A stretch of DNA of 64,000 bases from Histomonas meleagridis (taxonomy: Eukaryota; Parabasalia; Tritrichomonadida; Dientamoebidae), in the NCBI GenBank assembly GCA_020186115.1, contig WSYJ01000149.1:124001-188000 (forward strand). Direction: 5' to 3'. This document shows positions 29,198 through 40,621 of the stretch, in pieces. Numbering within the stretch: position 1 is the stretch's first letter; every line of letters begins with the position of its first letter. The translations under genes and the position numbers were made by a program. The notes beneath the pieces were generated by a model. That model ran no database searches. It was not told the DNA's origin and saw only the letters and a program-made list of their open reading frames with translations.

Positions 29198-30100
29198 TTA
29201 TTGAAGTGTGACCCCAATTCCAAATTCATAATTGCGAGAGCTAAGATGAGATACTGATGATAAAGTGAGTCTTATGTTAGGAGTAATTCTGCGAATATAC
29301 ACAGATGAAACAGAACCACTGGATGTAAATGAGGCTGAAAGATTTGACATCTGAAATTCTCTTTCGAATCCAAATACAAAATTTGATGAAAGTTGAAGAG
29401 GAACCATTTGGAGTTGAATTCCAGCTATGGTACGTCCAATAGTCTTTTGCCCTGATAACACCATAGCAATTCTATCTTTTGATTCAATCTTAGCACATGC
29501 GCCAAGAACAATTTTGCTTAAATCTATGTCTGTAGCGAACTCGAAACATGTTTCAGAATCCACAAAGTCATGATAAAACCCAGTACCAATTCTAATGTTT
29601 TTATATTTTGTTGCTATTTCAAAATCAAGTTTTCCTGTAGAAGAACCATTTGTATGAAAAGCAGTGTCGAGTGAACATAATCTGTTTGTATTTGAAAATT
29701 CTATATTAATTGATGGTGAAAATGTTTCGGAAATTGATCCACTGAAAGTTACAGAAGATGGATGAAATGGAACTGTTAAACTAACCTCAGGTAACCAAAG
29801 ACCGCTAAAAATTGCTCTAAATGGCATTTCCATATAGTTTCCAATAAAAAGAATTTGATAATTCCCTGGGTATTCCTGTTCGTTAAACTGTCTTGCATGC
29901 GCTTTGTCGTAAGTTCTAGGTTTTATATTGACACTATTTACAATGTTGAAGTTTGGATTTACTGGGTACAAATGTGTGAAATTGAAACCAGAGAACGAAC
30001 TAACAAGACCTACTGAATTGACATCACTGAATATATCTTTGTATTTACTTGACCTAGTTTCTAATACGTTTTGGTTAGGTTTGGCTTGTGCGCTCCCCAT
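29198..30100 (-). CDS. Tom40/VDAC-type mitochondrial beta-barrel protein
   Basis: This 300-residue protein has alternating hydrophobic-polar strands throughout and no signal peptide or hydrophobic helix. The C-terminus 'SRNYEFGIGVTLQ' fits the beta-signal of mitochondrial outer-membrane barrels (polar-x-Gly-x-x-hydrophobic-x-hydrophobic). Length fits the porin-3 superfamily. In trichomonads such proteins sit in the hydrogenosomal outer membrane; several Tom40-like paralogues are known in T. vaginalis. I favour Tom40-like over VDAC because of the long loop-rich N-terminal third and the family context, but sequence alone does not decide. Confidence 0.7.
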   Translation of the reverse strand: MGSAQAKPNQNVLETRSSKYKDIFSDVNSVGLVSSFSGFNFTHLYPVNPNFNIVNSVNIKPRTYDKAHARQFNEQEYPGNYQILFIGNYMEMPFRAIFSGLWLPEVSLTVPFHPSSVTFSGSISETFSPSINIEFSNTNRLCSLDTAFHTNGSSTGKLDFEIATKYKNIRIGTGFYHDFVDSETCFEFATDIDLSKIVLGACAKIESKDRIAMVLSGQKTIGRTIAGIQLQMVPLQLSSNFVFGFEREFQMSNLSASFTSSGSVSSVYIRRITPNIRLTLSSVSHLSSRNYEFGIGVTLQ

Positions 30101-30385
30101 TTATTGTTTCAGGTTCTTTGTTTGGACCAACATGCAATCCTATAACGATAAAAAATCGTTCAAAAAATTGCAGTCTTCATTCAAAAAATTCGTAGAGCTA
30201 AAGAAATTAATGCAAAAATGCGGTTGAAGAAGATTAGCGTTAAAATAGACATGAATTAGTTTAAAATAAATATGTTCAAACATAAATTTGGATAAAAAAT
30301 ACATTAACAATATAAGATGACAACCATAAGGTAATTGTTTATAAACAATAGAGTTTAATTGAGAAATAATTTTTCTATTTCTATT

Positions 30386-31894
30386 TTAATTAAGATTTGT
30401 TGTTGTTCTCTTCCTGACGCTTGATGCTCTTGTTGTCGTTCTAATGTTGCGTCTTTGTGTTTCTGCTCGATCAACTGAATTCTCACGAGGTCTACGCACA
30501 GGATTTCTCGTAGATGTGGTGAAAGGTTCTCTTTCGAGCAGTAGTGTTCTGTTTTTCTGTCTTGAATTTATTTGTGTTGATTGTAATGTTTGTGTACGAG
30601 CCCGCCCAGATGTTGTTCTTTCCTGTGTCTTCTTCCTAGTACTAAGCATTTCTTCTGTTTGCTTTAGGTCAGCTTTTAATGCATTTAATGCAGAAATGAG
30701 ATTTGCATTTCTATGTGGTGGATATTCAGGATTTGTTTCTTTCCTCGAAGTTTTTCGGGGTGTTTCAGCTCTTCGTACAGGTTTAACCCTTGATGTTTGT
30801 TCTTCTGTCTTTTTAGTTCGAAGATTATTATCATCGACTTTTTTCTGTCGTGTTCTTATTTTAGGTTCTACACCTGTACGTAAAGGAGTTTCTTCATCAT
30901 GCCGTACCCTTGTTTTTGGTTTTAATTGTGCAGCTTTTGGTTCTTGAGGAAGCGCTTTTTTGGGGAGCGTTTCGACATCAGAATTTGACGGCGGTTTGGC
31001 GGGTGTTTGATGCTGTTCTTTTGTCCAATCGTATTGGAGATCATATATAAACCCTTCTCGAATGAAAAGGTCTCTGAACAATTTTTTTAGTTCAGTATAA
31101 TTAGGGGCCTCAGTGAACTTAAGGTTTCGTACAATTTTGAAATACTGAACAAACTCATCAGGAAATCCTTCACAAAGTTCCTCAAACGTGGTTTTAGCTT
31201 TGACAGAACATATGCGTTCGTATTTTTGCTTTTGGTCTTTTGCAGGAAGACCCATCCATGGAAGAGAGCCTCTAAGGAAATATAGCCAAACAAAACCAAG
31301 AGATTCCAAATCATCTCGCCTTGATTGCTCTTTTCCTTGTAGAGCGTTAACAGATGCGTATCTAGCTGTTCCAGTAAGTGATTTTCCTTCACAATATGGA
31401 ATGTGTGTATGTGTATGTTGATCCCGATATTTTTTAGCCAGACCAAAGTCAATTATAAACACTTGCGATGAGTTACGACCAACACCCATTACAAAATTGT
31501 CTGGTTTGATATCTCTATGGATAAAATTTTTTTGGTGTATATATTCTACACATGATATCATTTGATCTGCTAACATTAGAACTGTTTTTAAAGAGAACTT
31601 GTGGTGGCATGCTGAAAATAAATCTTCTAATGATTTACCTAATAAATCTATAACCATAATATTATGCGTTTTGTTACTGCCATACCAATGTAGACGTGGA
31701 ATTCCAGTACCACCAGAAAAAACTGAATATAATTTTGACTCATATGATAATTGTGGAACTTTGGCTTTTACACTTTCTAATTTTACAGCAAAATTTCGAT
31801 GTAAGCGGGTATTTTCTGCTATGTAAATTTCACCGAAACTTCCGGCTCCTATTCTTTTTATAAGCCTGTAATAAGAACCAACTACTTTTTCCAT
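30386..31894 (-). CDS. casein kinase 1 family Ser/Thr kinase
   Basis: This 502-residue kinase has the CK1 fold: glycine loop '[14 protein letters not shown]', Lys in 'FAVKLESV', '[16 protein letters not shown]' catalytic loop, '[12 protein letters not shown]' (DFG), and the CK1-specific '[19 protein letters not shown]' followed by '[12 protein letters not shown]'. The kinase ends near residue 290. The remaining 200 residues are a basic Arg/Thr/Lys-rich, probably disordered tail, as in several protist CK1 expansions. The ATG at 31894 directly follows a TCAA that could be part of an initiator. Confidence 0.95.
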   Translation of the reverse strand: MEKVVGSYYRLIKRIGAGSFGEIYIAENTRLHRNFAVKLESVKAKVPQLSYESKLYSVFSGGTGIPRLHWYGSNKTHNIMVIDLLGKSLEDLFSACHHKFSLKTVLMLADQMISCVEYIHQKNFIHRDIKPDNFVMGVGRNSSQVFIIDFGLAKKYRDQHTHTHIPYCEGKSLTGTARYASVNALQGKEQSRRDDLESLGFVWLYFLRGSLPWMGLPAKDQKQKYERICSVKAKTTFEELCEGFPDEFVQYFKIVRNLKFTEAPNYTELKKLFRDLFIREGFIYDLQYDWTKEQHQTPAKPPSNSDVETLPKKALPQEPKAAQLKPKTRVRHDEETPLRTGVEPKIRTRQKKVDDNNLRTKKTEEQTSRVKPVRRAETPRKTSRKETNPEYPPHRNANLISALNALKADLKQTEEMLSTRKKTQERTTSGRARTQTLQSTQINSRQKNRTLLLEREPFTTSTRNPVRRPRENSVDRAETQRRNIRTTTRASSVRKRTTTNLN

Positions 31895-31972
31895 TTGACT
31901 TTACTTGGAAAAATTAAACGTTTTCTTTTGGACCAACAAAATTTATTAAATATTTATTCAGAATAAGTATTA

Positions 31973-33000
31973 TTGATTTTGTGTGTTGTTTTGATCATTA
32001 GTGAAATGATAATAACATTTGGAGATATTTTTAATATTAAAAATAATTTTGAAGATAATTCATATTATAGTAATTATGAAAACGATGGAGTTTTATATGA
32101 TAAATTGATTACGAAACTCATTATTTATCCACTTGGAAATCTCAGGGAAACATTCAGCATTCCAGATTCAGTCACTTCAATTGAATCAGATGCATTTAAT
32201 TTATGTACAAATTTAATAACAATTTCAATTGGGAAAAGTTTAAATACGATAAAAAAGTTCTGCATTCTCAAGTTGTGTATTTACGAATTTCATAATTCCA
32301 AACACTGTTATAGATATTCAATCAAGTGCTTTTTCATTCTGTTATGAATTAGAAACGATTATCATTGGCGAAAGTGTTGAAAATATTGGAAATCAAGCAT
32401 TTGTGTATTGTACATCACTGAAATGTATTTATTTTTATGGCGAAACTTCACCATCAATTGGCAGTGATTGTTTTCAAGATGTTCCAACAGAATATGTTAT
32501 GGTCAATGAAACATACACAAGTGAAAGATTTGGAGAATTAAAGATAACGAAAGGAACAATTGACTAATGTCTTCCTCCAACACTTACATTTACACTATCA
32601 AATATATTTACTAAATCAAATGATTTTTCTTTAACAAATACGAATTCATTAACTATTTTTCATATCAATTCTTTTTTTGTATATTTTAATACGATATTTG
32701 TTCATTATGAAAACGTTTATATCATTTATTCTACTTATTCCCAAATTTGGGAATTACTAGTAATTTCTTTACAATATTAAACTATCAAAATGATGATGAT
32801 GAACAAAATCGAACGACAACGTGTGTTCTCTTTAGTATTTTCTTACGTTTTGTCGTAATTGTTTTTATAATTATCGGAATTATAATATTTTTAATTAAAA
32901 TAAACATACAAATTAATCAATAGCTGTACCAACTGTTTCAATAAATTACGAAGTAACAGAAGAACAAACGGAACATGTCAACAGATTTCGAAATCATAAA
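31973..33000 (+). pseudogene. BspA-like LRR surface protein, decayed but with all parts visible
   Basis: Leucine-rich repeats of the LRR_5/BspA type occur in two frames: 'FSIPDSVTSIESDAFNLCTN' near 32160, then after a frameshift near 32265 'FIIPNTVIDIQSSAFSFCY' and 'NIGNQAFVYCTSLKCIYFYG'. That frame ends 'GELKITKGTID' at a TAA (32565-32567). Downstream, other frames contain a stalk ('LSNIFTKSNDFSLTNT'), a juxtamembrane 'QNDDDEQNRTT' like the 'QNDGDN' of the gene at 2293-4434, a membrane helix ('FVVIVFIIIGIIIFLI') and a short tail with 'VPTVSINYEVTEEQ'. The first exon-equivalent lacks a signal peptide. Several frameshifts and stops make it non-functional. Confidence 0.7.
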
Positions 33001-33432
33001 TCTTGTTTATAAAGATAATAATCACTGGATTTGATGATTTCTATATAAATGTTTCTACGGATACATTTTATAAACAAAGAATCTTCATTTAAAAATTTTT
33101 AATATATTTTTGATTATATAATAAATATCACTAGACATATTTTTTTTTTTGTTAAAGTTTTTGAACGTGTTCAATAGCTATAAACTTGTTTCACCAAAAA
33201 CGTTTTGCATTACTGACATATCATCATTAATGTTCTAACCATGGTTAGAAGTCACTTAGTACAAAATGATTGATACCACACAAATAAATGCGTACTATGT
33301 TCCCATCTCAGTACATAAAATTTTTATATAAAAAATATTTTATACTCTTTTTCCTTTTTAGTTGTGAGCAACTTTTCTTTGGGAAATAACTCTTTTGACT
33401 TATGTTATTACAAATAGTAATAATATTTTATT

Positions 33433-36400
33433 TTGGGGGTGCCTAAAAGCAATTTTTTTCTCGAAAATTATTTGAATTTTGTAAAGTTTATTGTCAACCG
33501 TTTGTTTTCGGAGCCTAAAAAATTGGATTTGCTTTTCTTTTTTTTCATTGTATCCCTTATAGTTTTCTTGACATTTCTATTTTTGAAGTTCATTATATTC
33601 AAGCTAATACAGAAAAAAACAAATAATCTTTTCCCAAATGATTACTTATTCAACTCATCATTTTTCAATAATTCGATTCAAATAGTGCAAGGATCAGGGG
33701 AAATCGGATCAATTAGTGTAAAGAATGCTCAGCTAAAAATTAATCCACGAGGATTTTATAATTCGTCAATTTCATTAATTGATATTAAAGTTGATTCCTT
33801 AAATCTAACCCTGAATAAAACGCATCACAAAAAGCAGGTTAAACACAAAACATTCAATAGATTATTGCTGAATAAGTTTTTAACAGATTTTGCACTTATC
33901 TTAACAAAGTCCATTCGAATCACAATACAAGATATTTCCATTACCACAAACAAGTTTTCTTTTTCTACCAAATCTTTTAAATGTAATTTGACTCGTGGTG
34001 ATGAGTGTGTTAATTTTCAATTATTATTCTCTCATTTTATCAGTCCTTTACAAAAACCACTTATTTACATTCCAGAGTTCCAAGTATGCACCAAAATCAT
34101 AAACATTACCAAATTATGGAACATACGAAATCTTCTCAAAATATTCATTAAACAATTCGAAATCTTTACTCCTTCAATCAACATCAAATATAACTTAGGG
34201 AAAGTCAATTCTACCATTTCAGATCTTTCGATTAATTTGGCAAAAGAAGATACTGCCATTATTCAATTCCATATTTCTCCATTTGAATTATCACTTCCAT
34301 TATTAGACTTAGCGACGACAAGTTTTGAAGTAAATATTTCTTCTTTACAATGTGTTAATGGTGAAATACACACCAAAGAAATAGAAATTACACGTAACAC
34401 AATTCCCATGGTTGCAATTCCATCTCTTGTAGCAACACGACGTTTGTGTACGCTTGGTAACATTAAGGTTCATTTGTTTATTACATTCATAATCGACTTG
34501 GCACTTTTAAAACGGTTCCTCACAAAACCGAAAGCAAAAACAGCAAAACCGAAAAGTGCCTTTACCATCACATCACCACTTGCGATTATTGATTTTTCAT
34601 TTTCTGATCAGCATCAAATTCTTTTTACCCTAAAGCAAGTTTCATTATGTAACAAAGTCATTGAATCCAAAAATTTAATAATCGATCCAATCATCATTGA
34701 TAATCCAATTAATTTTTGTAATAGCTCAAGTGTCACAATTGACTTTGCACGACCGAACTTTAGTATTCAAGCACGTCGAGCCGAATTTAAGTTAACAAAT
34801 AAATATGCGCAAAAAAGTTACATTCAAGAAATCTTTAATTTACTTTCATGGTTATCCAAACAAATCCATGGCGATGAATCAGCTTATAGACATTTGCAAC
34901 CACCGACACGTCGTAAGTTTAGTTTTAAGATTCATAAAGTTATAGTTACATTAGAAGAACCGATTTTAACCAATTTAATTTCCCGCTCAAATGAATCCAA
35001 AAGAATTGCACACGAAGGACTACAACTTCGGCAATACAAAGCAATCCAAATGATCAATGGTAAGAACTCCAATTTTTCGCAAGAAGAATTTGATAAAGAA
35101 TCCAACAAAATGTTATTTGAAATCTTTAAGAACATAATAAAATCAATACCAAAAGATCCAAATTCGAATTTACTTGTAATTGTTTCGACTGATTTTAATT
35201 TGATCATTGATGGACCTTCAATACCGAATCATGAAGCAGGCGAGAAAATCATTAATGAAATTGTTCCTGAAATGACTTATGAAGATATCGGCCGAATATT
35301 TGGAGGTAAGTTAACTTTATCTTCTCGATTTTTATGTTGTAATAATTATAGGCTTGGTGATATACTTAAGATTGAAGGACTTAATAGTAATGGTTACTTC
35401 TTCAACGTAAAAAGAAAAGGTTTAATTAGAAGTGATTTCTTTCATTTCTTAATTACTTGTGATCATGGTCAAAATGAATTCCATATCCCTGGAATTTCAA
35501 CACGATCTGTATGTATAGTAGAAACAAACATTAAATGCTCCAAAACAATCATTAATTATTCGCCTTTATTAAGCCAATTAAAACAAGACCTAAAATTGGG
35601 AACTATAAACTTCAGAAAAAGGAAATTTAACTTCAAAAAGTTGCGGTTTTTCGATAACTGCAGATTAAGGCTAAGGGGCAAATGTAATTTTACCTCAGAA
35701 AGCTTTATTGTTACTTATAAAACTAAACAACAGCCTTACCAAAAGCTCCCATTCTTAAAAATCGAAATACCTTCGCTTTCATTGAATTTCGATGGAAAAG
35801 GATTTAATATTAATACAAATGATTTATGGATTAGGATTCTAAACAAAGGAAGCTATCAACAATTGGCTACTTTACCTTCTTCGAACATTAAGTTAAGAGT
35901 TGTTTCGGTAAATCCAAATAATGCATCTGGTGTACATCCAGTGTTTTTCCCTTTGGATTCCTCAAGAATGAATGATCCTTTATATGATCCATTTGAAAAA
36001 TATAGAACACATACTTTTCATTTAGATTTTAACATTAATTTCGCAGTGAAATTTGCGAACGTTAACATTGAATACCTTCCGCTACTTTTTGAAAACTTTA
36101 TGACGAGTTCGCTCTTACAAATTTTCGTTAAGCCTGCTTATTATGTTGCAAGGCCTCATCCTTATCCTACCTTTTCTTATATTTCTTTAAATGCAACATT
36201 ACCTTATATTAGCATTAGTGTTCCAAGTAAATCATTAGATTTAAAAATTTCTGGAGATCCATTAAAATTACAACTTTCGACAAATGATCCGAAAACGTTT
36301 TCTCTCAAAAGCAAACTAACGAAAGTCGAAGCGTTAATTAAAGAACAAGTTTATATTGATTTATCGTTAACTAATTTTGAAATAATCAAAGATATATTCA

Positions 36401-37695
36401 CCGAAATTTCGATAAATAACTTAAAGGCCGAAATTTCATCACAGATTTTACAATACTTAAGCGAATGGAAGTCAGATCTTAGTTTACCATCATCATCATC
36501 ATCAAGAAGTAAGATCAAACATGAAAAATTACCAAAATTCAAATCAGAGTCACAAATCATGAATTACTTCCAAAATCCTTCATTTGTACTTAACATTAAA
36601 TCAGGTTTAGCCAAAATGCACTTAATCCAAAACAAAGAAATTTTGTTTTTAATAAATGGACTACGTTATTCCTTAATGAAAAGCAAAAAGCAAACTAAAC
36701 TTCATTGGGTTTGCTTTAACATGGCAAGGCTATTCACTATAGGCGAATATCCTTTAATCAAGTTCGAGGGAGGCGACATCAAGACGACGAGTGTCATCAG
36801 TCAGAGTTTAATTCTGTTCAAACTCAACGCCTTTGAAATTAACCTCAAACCGGTCGATTTTGAATTCTTTATTCCTGAATTTTCTAAGTATAGAAATAAT
36901 TCAGAGTCAAATCAAAACGAGGGTGCCCCAAGTAAGCAACCGTTGCAACGCCATCAAAAAGTTACGGTTGACGTTAAGGCTGCTGTACTTCGACTTATCC
37001 AAAACGAATCTTATGTATTAGTGTTTTCCCAAATCAATAATGTGTCAGGAGAAATGAGTAAGCTTCCTGACTCATCCAGCGCGATCAATCTTATCATATC
37101 TTCTATCTTAATTCGGAATGATCATGGAACAGATGATTTCAAAGTTATCCTTGAAAAGTCACAAAAGACAACTAACCCATTCCTTAAGGTATGTATACAA
37201 CAAGCCCCACGTATTATGAAGGCACCTGTATTTGAAAAGGTCGAATTCGTATTTTCTCCATTTATACTCAGACTTTCATTAGTGTTCATCAAAGACCTTA
37301 TCAAGGTATTTCCATCCAACGATGACCTTAAATTACTTCTATATTTCGAGGATAACGAAGATGAAGCTCCACCATCAGAAGAAATATCGCTTAAACAGCC
37401 CGAAGTTGTTGTAGGCGACAGCTATTTCTTCCGCGAGTTTGCATTCGTTCCATTTTCTGCGCTAATCAGCGTCAAGCGTAAGAATCACGGAATGTTCTCC
37501 GAGTTCAGAGATCGACCATTCGACTATAAAGGAATACATCTGTACGACACATTCGGCACGCCGGACCGACTTTCGAACTTCGTGAAGAAGCATCTGATTT
37601 GGGCGATAATTAAGGCAATACCGCACGCATTGCTCAGAAAGAAAAAGAGCCAAGGATCAAACGCCGGACAGGATACGGACAAGGAAACAAACTAA
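33433..37695 (+). CDS. bridge-like lipid-transfer protein (VPS13/Hobbit-type), start shifted by a G-run
   Basis: The frame holds 1420 residues with one N-terminal membrane anchor (about 31-58, 'LDLLFFFFIVSLIVFLTFL'). Long stretches of alternating beta-strand character follow, as in repeating-beta-groove lipid bridges. The C-terminal 'FVPFSALISVKRKNH' followed by 'DYKGIHLYDTFGTPDRLSNF' and 'HALLRKKKS' recalls the ends of these proteins. They bridge two membranes at contact sites and move lipids in bulk. The N-terminal anchor favours Hobbit/BLTP2-like or BLTP1-like over VPS13. The frame has no ATG before residue 330. An ATG at 33402 opens a frame that reads towards it but is off by one at GGGGG (33435-33439). 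The true gene probably starts at 33402 with one base more or fewer in that run. Confidence 0.6.
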   Translation: MGVPKSNFFLENYLNFVKFIVNRLFSEPKKLDLLFFFFIVSLIVFLTFLFLKFIIFKLIQKKTNNLFPNDYLFNSSFFNNSIQIVQGSGEIGSISVKNAQLKINPRGFYNSSISLIDIKVDSLNLTLNKTHHKKQVKHKTFNRLLLNKFLTDFALILTKSIRITIQDISITTNKFSFSTKSFKCNLTRGDECVNFQLLFSHFISPLQKPLIYIPEFQVCTKIINITKLWNIRNLLKIFIKQFEIFTPSINIKYNLGKVNSTISDLSINLAKEDTAIIQFHISPFELSLPLLDLATTSFEVNISSLQCVNGEIHTKEIEITRNTIPMVAIPSLVATRRLCTLGNIKVHLFITFIIDLALLKRFLTKPKAKTAKPKSAFTITSPLAIIDFSFSDQHQILFTLKQVSLCNKVIESKNLIIDPIIIDNPINFCNSSSVTIDFARPNFSIQARRAEFKLTNKYAQKSYIQEIFNLLSWLSKQIHGDESAYRHLQPPTRRKFSFKIHKVIVTLEEPILTNLISRSNESKRIAHEGLQLRQYKAIQMINGKNSNFSQEEFDKESNKMLFEIFKNIIKSIPKDPNSNLLVIVSTDFNLIIDGPSIPNHEAGEKIINEIVPEMTYEDIGRIFGGKLTLSSRFLCCNNYRLGDILKIEGLNSNGYFFNVKRKGLIRSDFFHFLITCDHGQNEFHIPGISTRSVCIVETNIKCSKTIINYSPLLSQLKQDLKLGTINFRKRKFNFKKLRFFDNCRLRLRGKCNFTSESFIVTYKTKQQPYQKLPFLKIEIPSLSLNFDGKGFNINTNDLWIRILNKGSYQQLATLPSSNIKLRVVSVNPNNASGVHPVFFPLDSSRMNDPLYDPFEKYRTHTFHLDFNINFAVKFANVNIEYLPLLFENFMTSSLLQIFVKPAYYVARPHPYPTFSYISLNATLPYISISVPSKSLDLKISGDPLKLQLSTNDPKTFSLKSKLTKVEALIKEQVYIDLSLTNFEIIKDIFTEISINNLKAEISSQILQYLSEWKSDLSLPSSSSSRSKIKHEKLPKFKSESQIMNYFQNPSFVLNIKSGLAKMHLIQNKEILFLINGLRYSLMKSKKQTKLHWVCFNMARLFTIGEYPLIKFEGGDIKTTSVISQSLILFKLNAFEINLKPVDFEFFIPEFSKYRNNSESNQNEGAPSKQPLQRHQKVTVDVKAAVLRLIQNESYVLVFSQINNVSGEMSKLPDSSSAINLIISSILIRNDHGTDDFKVILEKSQKTTNPFLKVCIQQAPRIMKAPVFEKVEFVFSPFILRLSLVFIKDLIKVFPSNDDLKLLLYFEDNEDEAPPSEEISLKQPEVVVGDSYFFREFAFVPFSALISVKRKNHGMFSEFRDRPFDYKGIHLYDTFGTPDRLSNFVKKHLIWAIIKAIPHALLRKKKSQGSNAGQDTDKETN

Positions 37696-38269
37696 ATCAT
37701 TTAAATACGGTTATTCTAATAAAATTTTTGGTCTTTCAAAATGTATAATATGAATTAGAGTCAGAAAATTGATTTAAACATTTTTTGAAAAAATGTATCA
37801 TAAATGCCTACAAAAGCAAGGAACGTGCTTGGTATTCGATAAAAAATATTGATTTTCTTCAAAATGATAGTGACGAATTAATTAACAATCAAAAATTTAA
37901 ATTAAATGTATTTTTAAAAATTCCAAAGACAAAAATCATATTTATCTTCCATTAAATTATTATATTAATAAAAATTTTGATTTTCTAATATTTTTTTCGT
38001 GAAACCTTCTGCTTGCACCACATTATGTTTTTTCATTTTGTATTTAAAATAACAAATAAAAAAGTTAAATTTCTTCTTGAGATAAAATATATTAGAAATT
38101 TGTACTAAAAATTAATAGCTGCATAACCAAAAGAATCATTATTTTCATTGTTTAACTTTATTAATATTTATTACTTGATGTAATTTTCATTTTGTTCATC
38201 GCAAATATTATTCTTATGTTTTTTATAGTAGTAAATATTTTTTATAAAAATTATCCAATTAATTTACAT
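37696..38269. other. intergenic between convergent genes
   Basis: AT-rich; no gene or structured RNA seen between the two 3' ends. Confidence 0.4.
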
Positions 38270-40621
38270 TTATTCTCTAAAAATTACGTGTTGCTTTTCT
38301 GTTCGCGACTTTGCAATAAAGAAGTCAATTACTGTTTGCCAGTCGTATTGTATCAGCAAATCCTTAAACATATCGGGCGATATCATTTCTCTAAAGTACG
38401 GAATATAAATAGTGAACTTAATCAAATGGTTACAGAACGCCATTTTCGCGGAATTAATTTTCGGCTTTTCATCCAACAGCAATTGCCTAAACTGCAACAA
38501 GTCGGAGAAACCCTCTTTTTTATATTCGCCCATTGTCGTTACTATACCCAAAATGAACAATGCTAAATCACTTCCATCTTTTGGCAACAACTCAGGCAAA
38601 TATATCAATTCCTTCACACATTTTATCACTCCGCGAATTTTCTCAGGGTCATTTTCACATAAAAATATGAAGACACAAGCCGCATACTCATAATCAAAAG
38701 ATAATCGCTTAGGATGAAACCTATAAATGTTATCGAAAAGCATTAGCCTCAAAAGTGTATTCGAAAATTTCTCAACGCCAAAATAATCAAATAAAGTTTT
38801 CCACCAAATAAATATTCGTTTCGCTTGGAAAGGCATTGAAGCTGTAGGCTGAGCTAAGAAATGTATATCTTCTAATAGCTTAGAACTGACAGCTTCTAAT
38901 GAAGGAGGAGGAAATTTCATGTTGATCATATAACATGGATCATCAACTAATAATTTCCATTTTCGACTGGAGTTCATATAGATGATAGTGATATAGTTAA
39001 ATAACATATTATATATTTTACCATTCGGATATTTAACTTTTAATACCTTAACACCACTCAAAGGAATATCAAAAAATAACCAAAAAAATACCGAAGTCCA
39101 TAAAAAAGAATATTTTTGTATTAAGAATATGGCAGAATCTATGTCAGGAGATTCATGCAATAAATAAAGAAACTCAATGCACATATAAAATGGTGGCAAT
39201 TGCTCAAGATTTTGATATGTAATGTTTCGATCACGATATGTAGAATCAATAGTGGCTTGTGAAAAACAATAAAAAAAATGTCCTATGCGCTCATTAGCAG
39301 TTTTACACCAACTTAAAAATTTATCTTTGGCTTGTTTATAACCAATTTTAAACCATGGCTCAAATGTCAAATATAAAAACAATGTATAAAGCTTCTCAAA
39401 TGTAGCATATGAAGTAGAGCTCTCAAGGTAATTTAATAACTCAGTTAAAAACTCATAATAATTATCTTGAATACTTAATATGATATAAAAGTCAAGAATG
39501 TTATCAACAAAAAAGTCTGCTAATATGATTAGTTCATTGGTGCTTCCTTGTTGGAGCTTCTCAATGAAAAGATTAACAAGTTTTCCTGTAAATGCAGGAT
39601 ATGTTTGAACAACCATTTGAAGGTTATTGAAATCAATTTCTTCAGGTAATGCTGTTAGAAATTCGATAGCTTGCTCAAGTGAGTCGAAAAAACCAATAGA
39701 TAACTTTTCGATCCATTTTCGAATAATTATCGAACTGATCATATAAGCTGAATAAATAGTAAAACCACACTCATATGAATGTTCTTTTGGATGACCATCA
39801 AATATTTTTTTAATAATATTCCCAATAACATCAGAAGGTGGCAAGGAATAGATTTGACTAAGTTTGGCTGGCAAAAAACACGATGCTAAATAACCGGACG
39901 AAAGAGTTGGATTTGACAAAAAGGAATGAAGGGCAAAAACAAAAAATTCTTTGTAAAAACGAACTGTACATGCGTCATCATAAATTTTAGTTTGGAGATA
40001 TATCATGGAAAAAATATGAATATGAATGTGATTTGAAAATTGAGCAAAATGTCCTTTAACACCTTTGGAAAAAAGTGCAAATGGCAAGTGCCCTTGTGAT
40101 AATTGTGCTTCTTTGAAAAAATTTTGGAATGCTGGTGTTGCTAATGCAAATTGTTGAACTTTTAAAAAATCATCTCTTGCAAAATATCTGGCTGACGCAA
40201 TAAGTATACTAAAGAGGTGAGATTCTGATAGCTTCTTAAGAGCACCTTTTAAAATTTCATTTGTTTCAGATAATAAAACTGCAGTCAAAGCAATACAAGC
40301 ACTCTTGGCCGCTTCTTCGCTGCCAACATTTGCAGAATTAAAAAGATCATCTCCAAATTGTGTTATTAATCGAATTGTTCCAAGAACATGTTCTTTATTT
40401 TCTAAATCTATATTTAAAAATAGATTTTGTGGGTTGCCTTTTACAGTGTTATAAAGACATTTAAGAAAATATTTTGTTGGTTGGTAATCTTTTCCACATA
40501 ATTCTGTCATATAAATTCCTAATTTGATAATTGTTGGTTCATCTAAACTTTCATGAAGAACTTTTATATATTCTTCTCCTGAAACCCTTTGATTCCAGCA
40601 TTTTTTGATGAACTCTTCCAT
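38270..40621 (-). CDS. large alpha-helical protein of unknown function
   Basis: This 783-residue protein starts at the ATG at 40621 ('MEEFIKKCWNQRV'); the longer frame begins only with TTG. It is rich in Leu, Ile, Phe, Tyr and amphipathic helices from end to end, with 'SLDEPTIIKLGIYMTELCGK', 'YQPTKYFLKCLYNTV' and 'WTSVFFWLFFDIPLSG'. That composition suggests a HEAT/ARM-like or other helical scaffold. I considered Mediator tail subunits (MED23/24-like) and Integrator subunits but cannot support either. No signal peptide or certain membrane helix. Confidence 0.75.
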   Translation of the reverse strand: MEEFIKKCWNQRVSGEEYIKVLHESLDEPTIIKLGIYMTELCGKDYQPTKYFLKCLYNTVKGNPQNLFLNIDLENKEHVLGTIRLITQFGDDLFNSANVGSEEAAKSACIALTAVLLSETNEILKGALKKLSESHLFSILIASARYFARDDFLKVQQFALATPAFQNFFKEAQLSQGHLPFALFSKGVKGHFAQFSNHIHIHIFSMIYLQTKIYDDACTVRFYKEFFVFALHSFLSNPTLSSGYLASCFLPAKLSQIYSLPPSDVIGNIIKKIFDGHPKEHSYECGFTIYSAYMISSIIIRKWIEKLSIGFFDSLEQAIEFLTALPEEIDFNNLQMVVQTYPAFTGKLVNLFIEKLQQGSTNELIILADFFVDNILDFYIILSIQDNYYEFLTELLNYLESSTSYATFEKLYTLFLYLTFEPWFKIGYKQAKDKFLSWCKTANERIGHFFYCFSQATIDSTYRDRNITYQNLEQLPPFYMCIEFLYLLHESPDIDSAIFLIQKYSFLWTSVFFWLFFDIPLSGVKVLKVKYPNGKIYNMLFNYITIIYMNSSRKWKLLVDDPCYMINMKFPPPSLEAVSSKLLEDIHFLAQPTASMPFQAKRIFIWWKTLFDYFGVEKFSNTLLRLMLFDNIYRFHPKRLSFDYEYAACVFIFLCENDPEKIRGVIKCVKELIYLPELLPKDGSDLALFILGIVTTMGEYKKEGFSDLLQFRQLLLDEKPKINSAKMAFCNHLIKFTIYIPYFREMISPDMFKDLLIQYDWQTVIDFFIAKSRTEKQHVIFRE

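Noticed and set aside
30444-30947. 167-codon plus-strand ORF opposite the casein kinase tail
   Set aside because: It is the complement of the low-complexity Arg/Thr-rich tail; composition is explained by the kinase gene.
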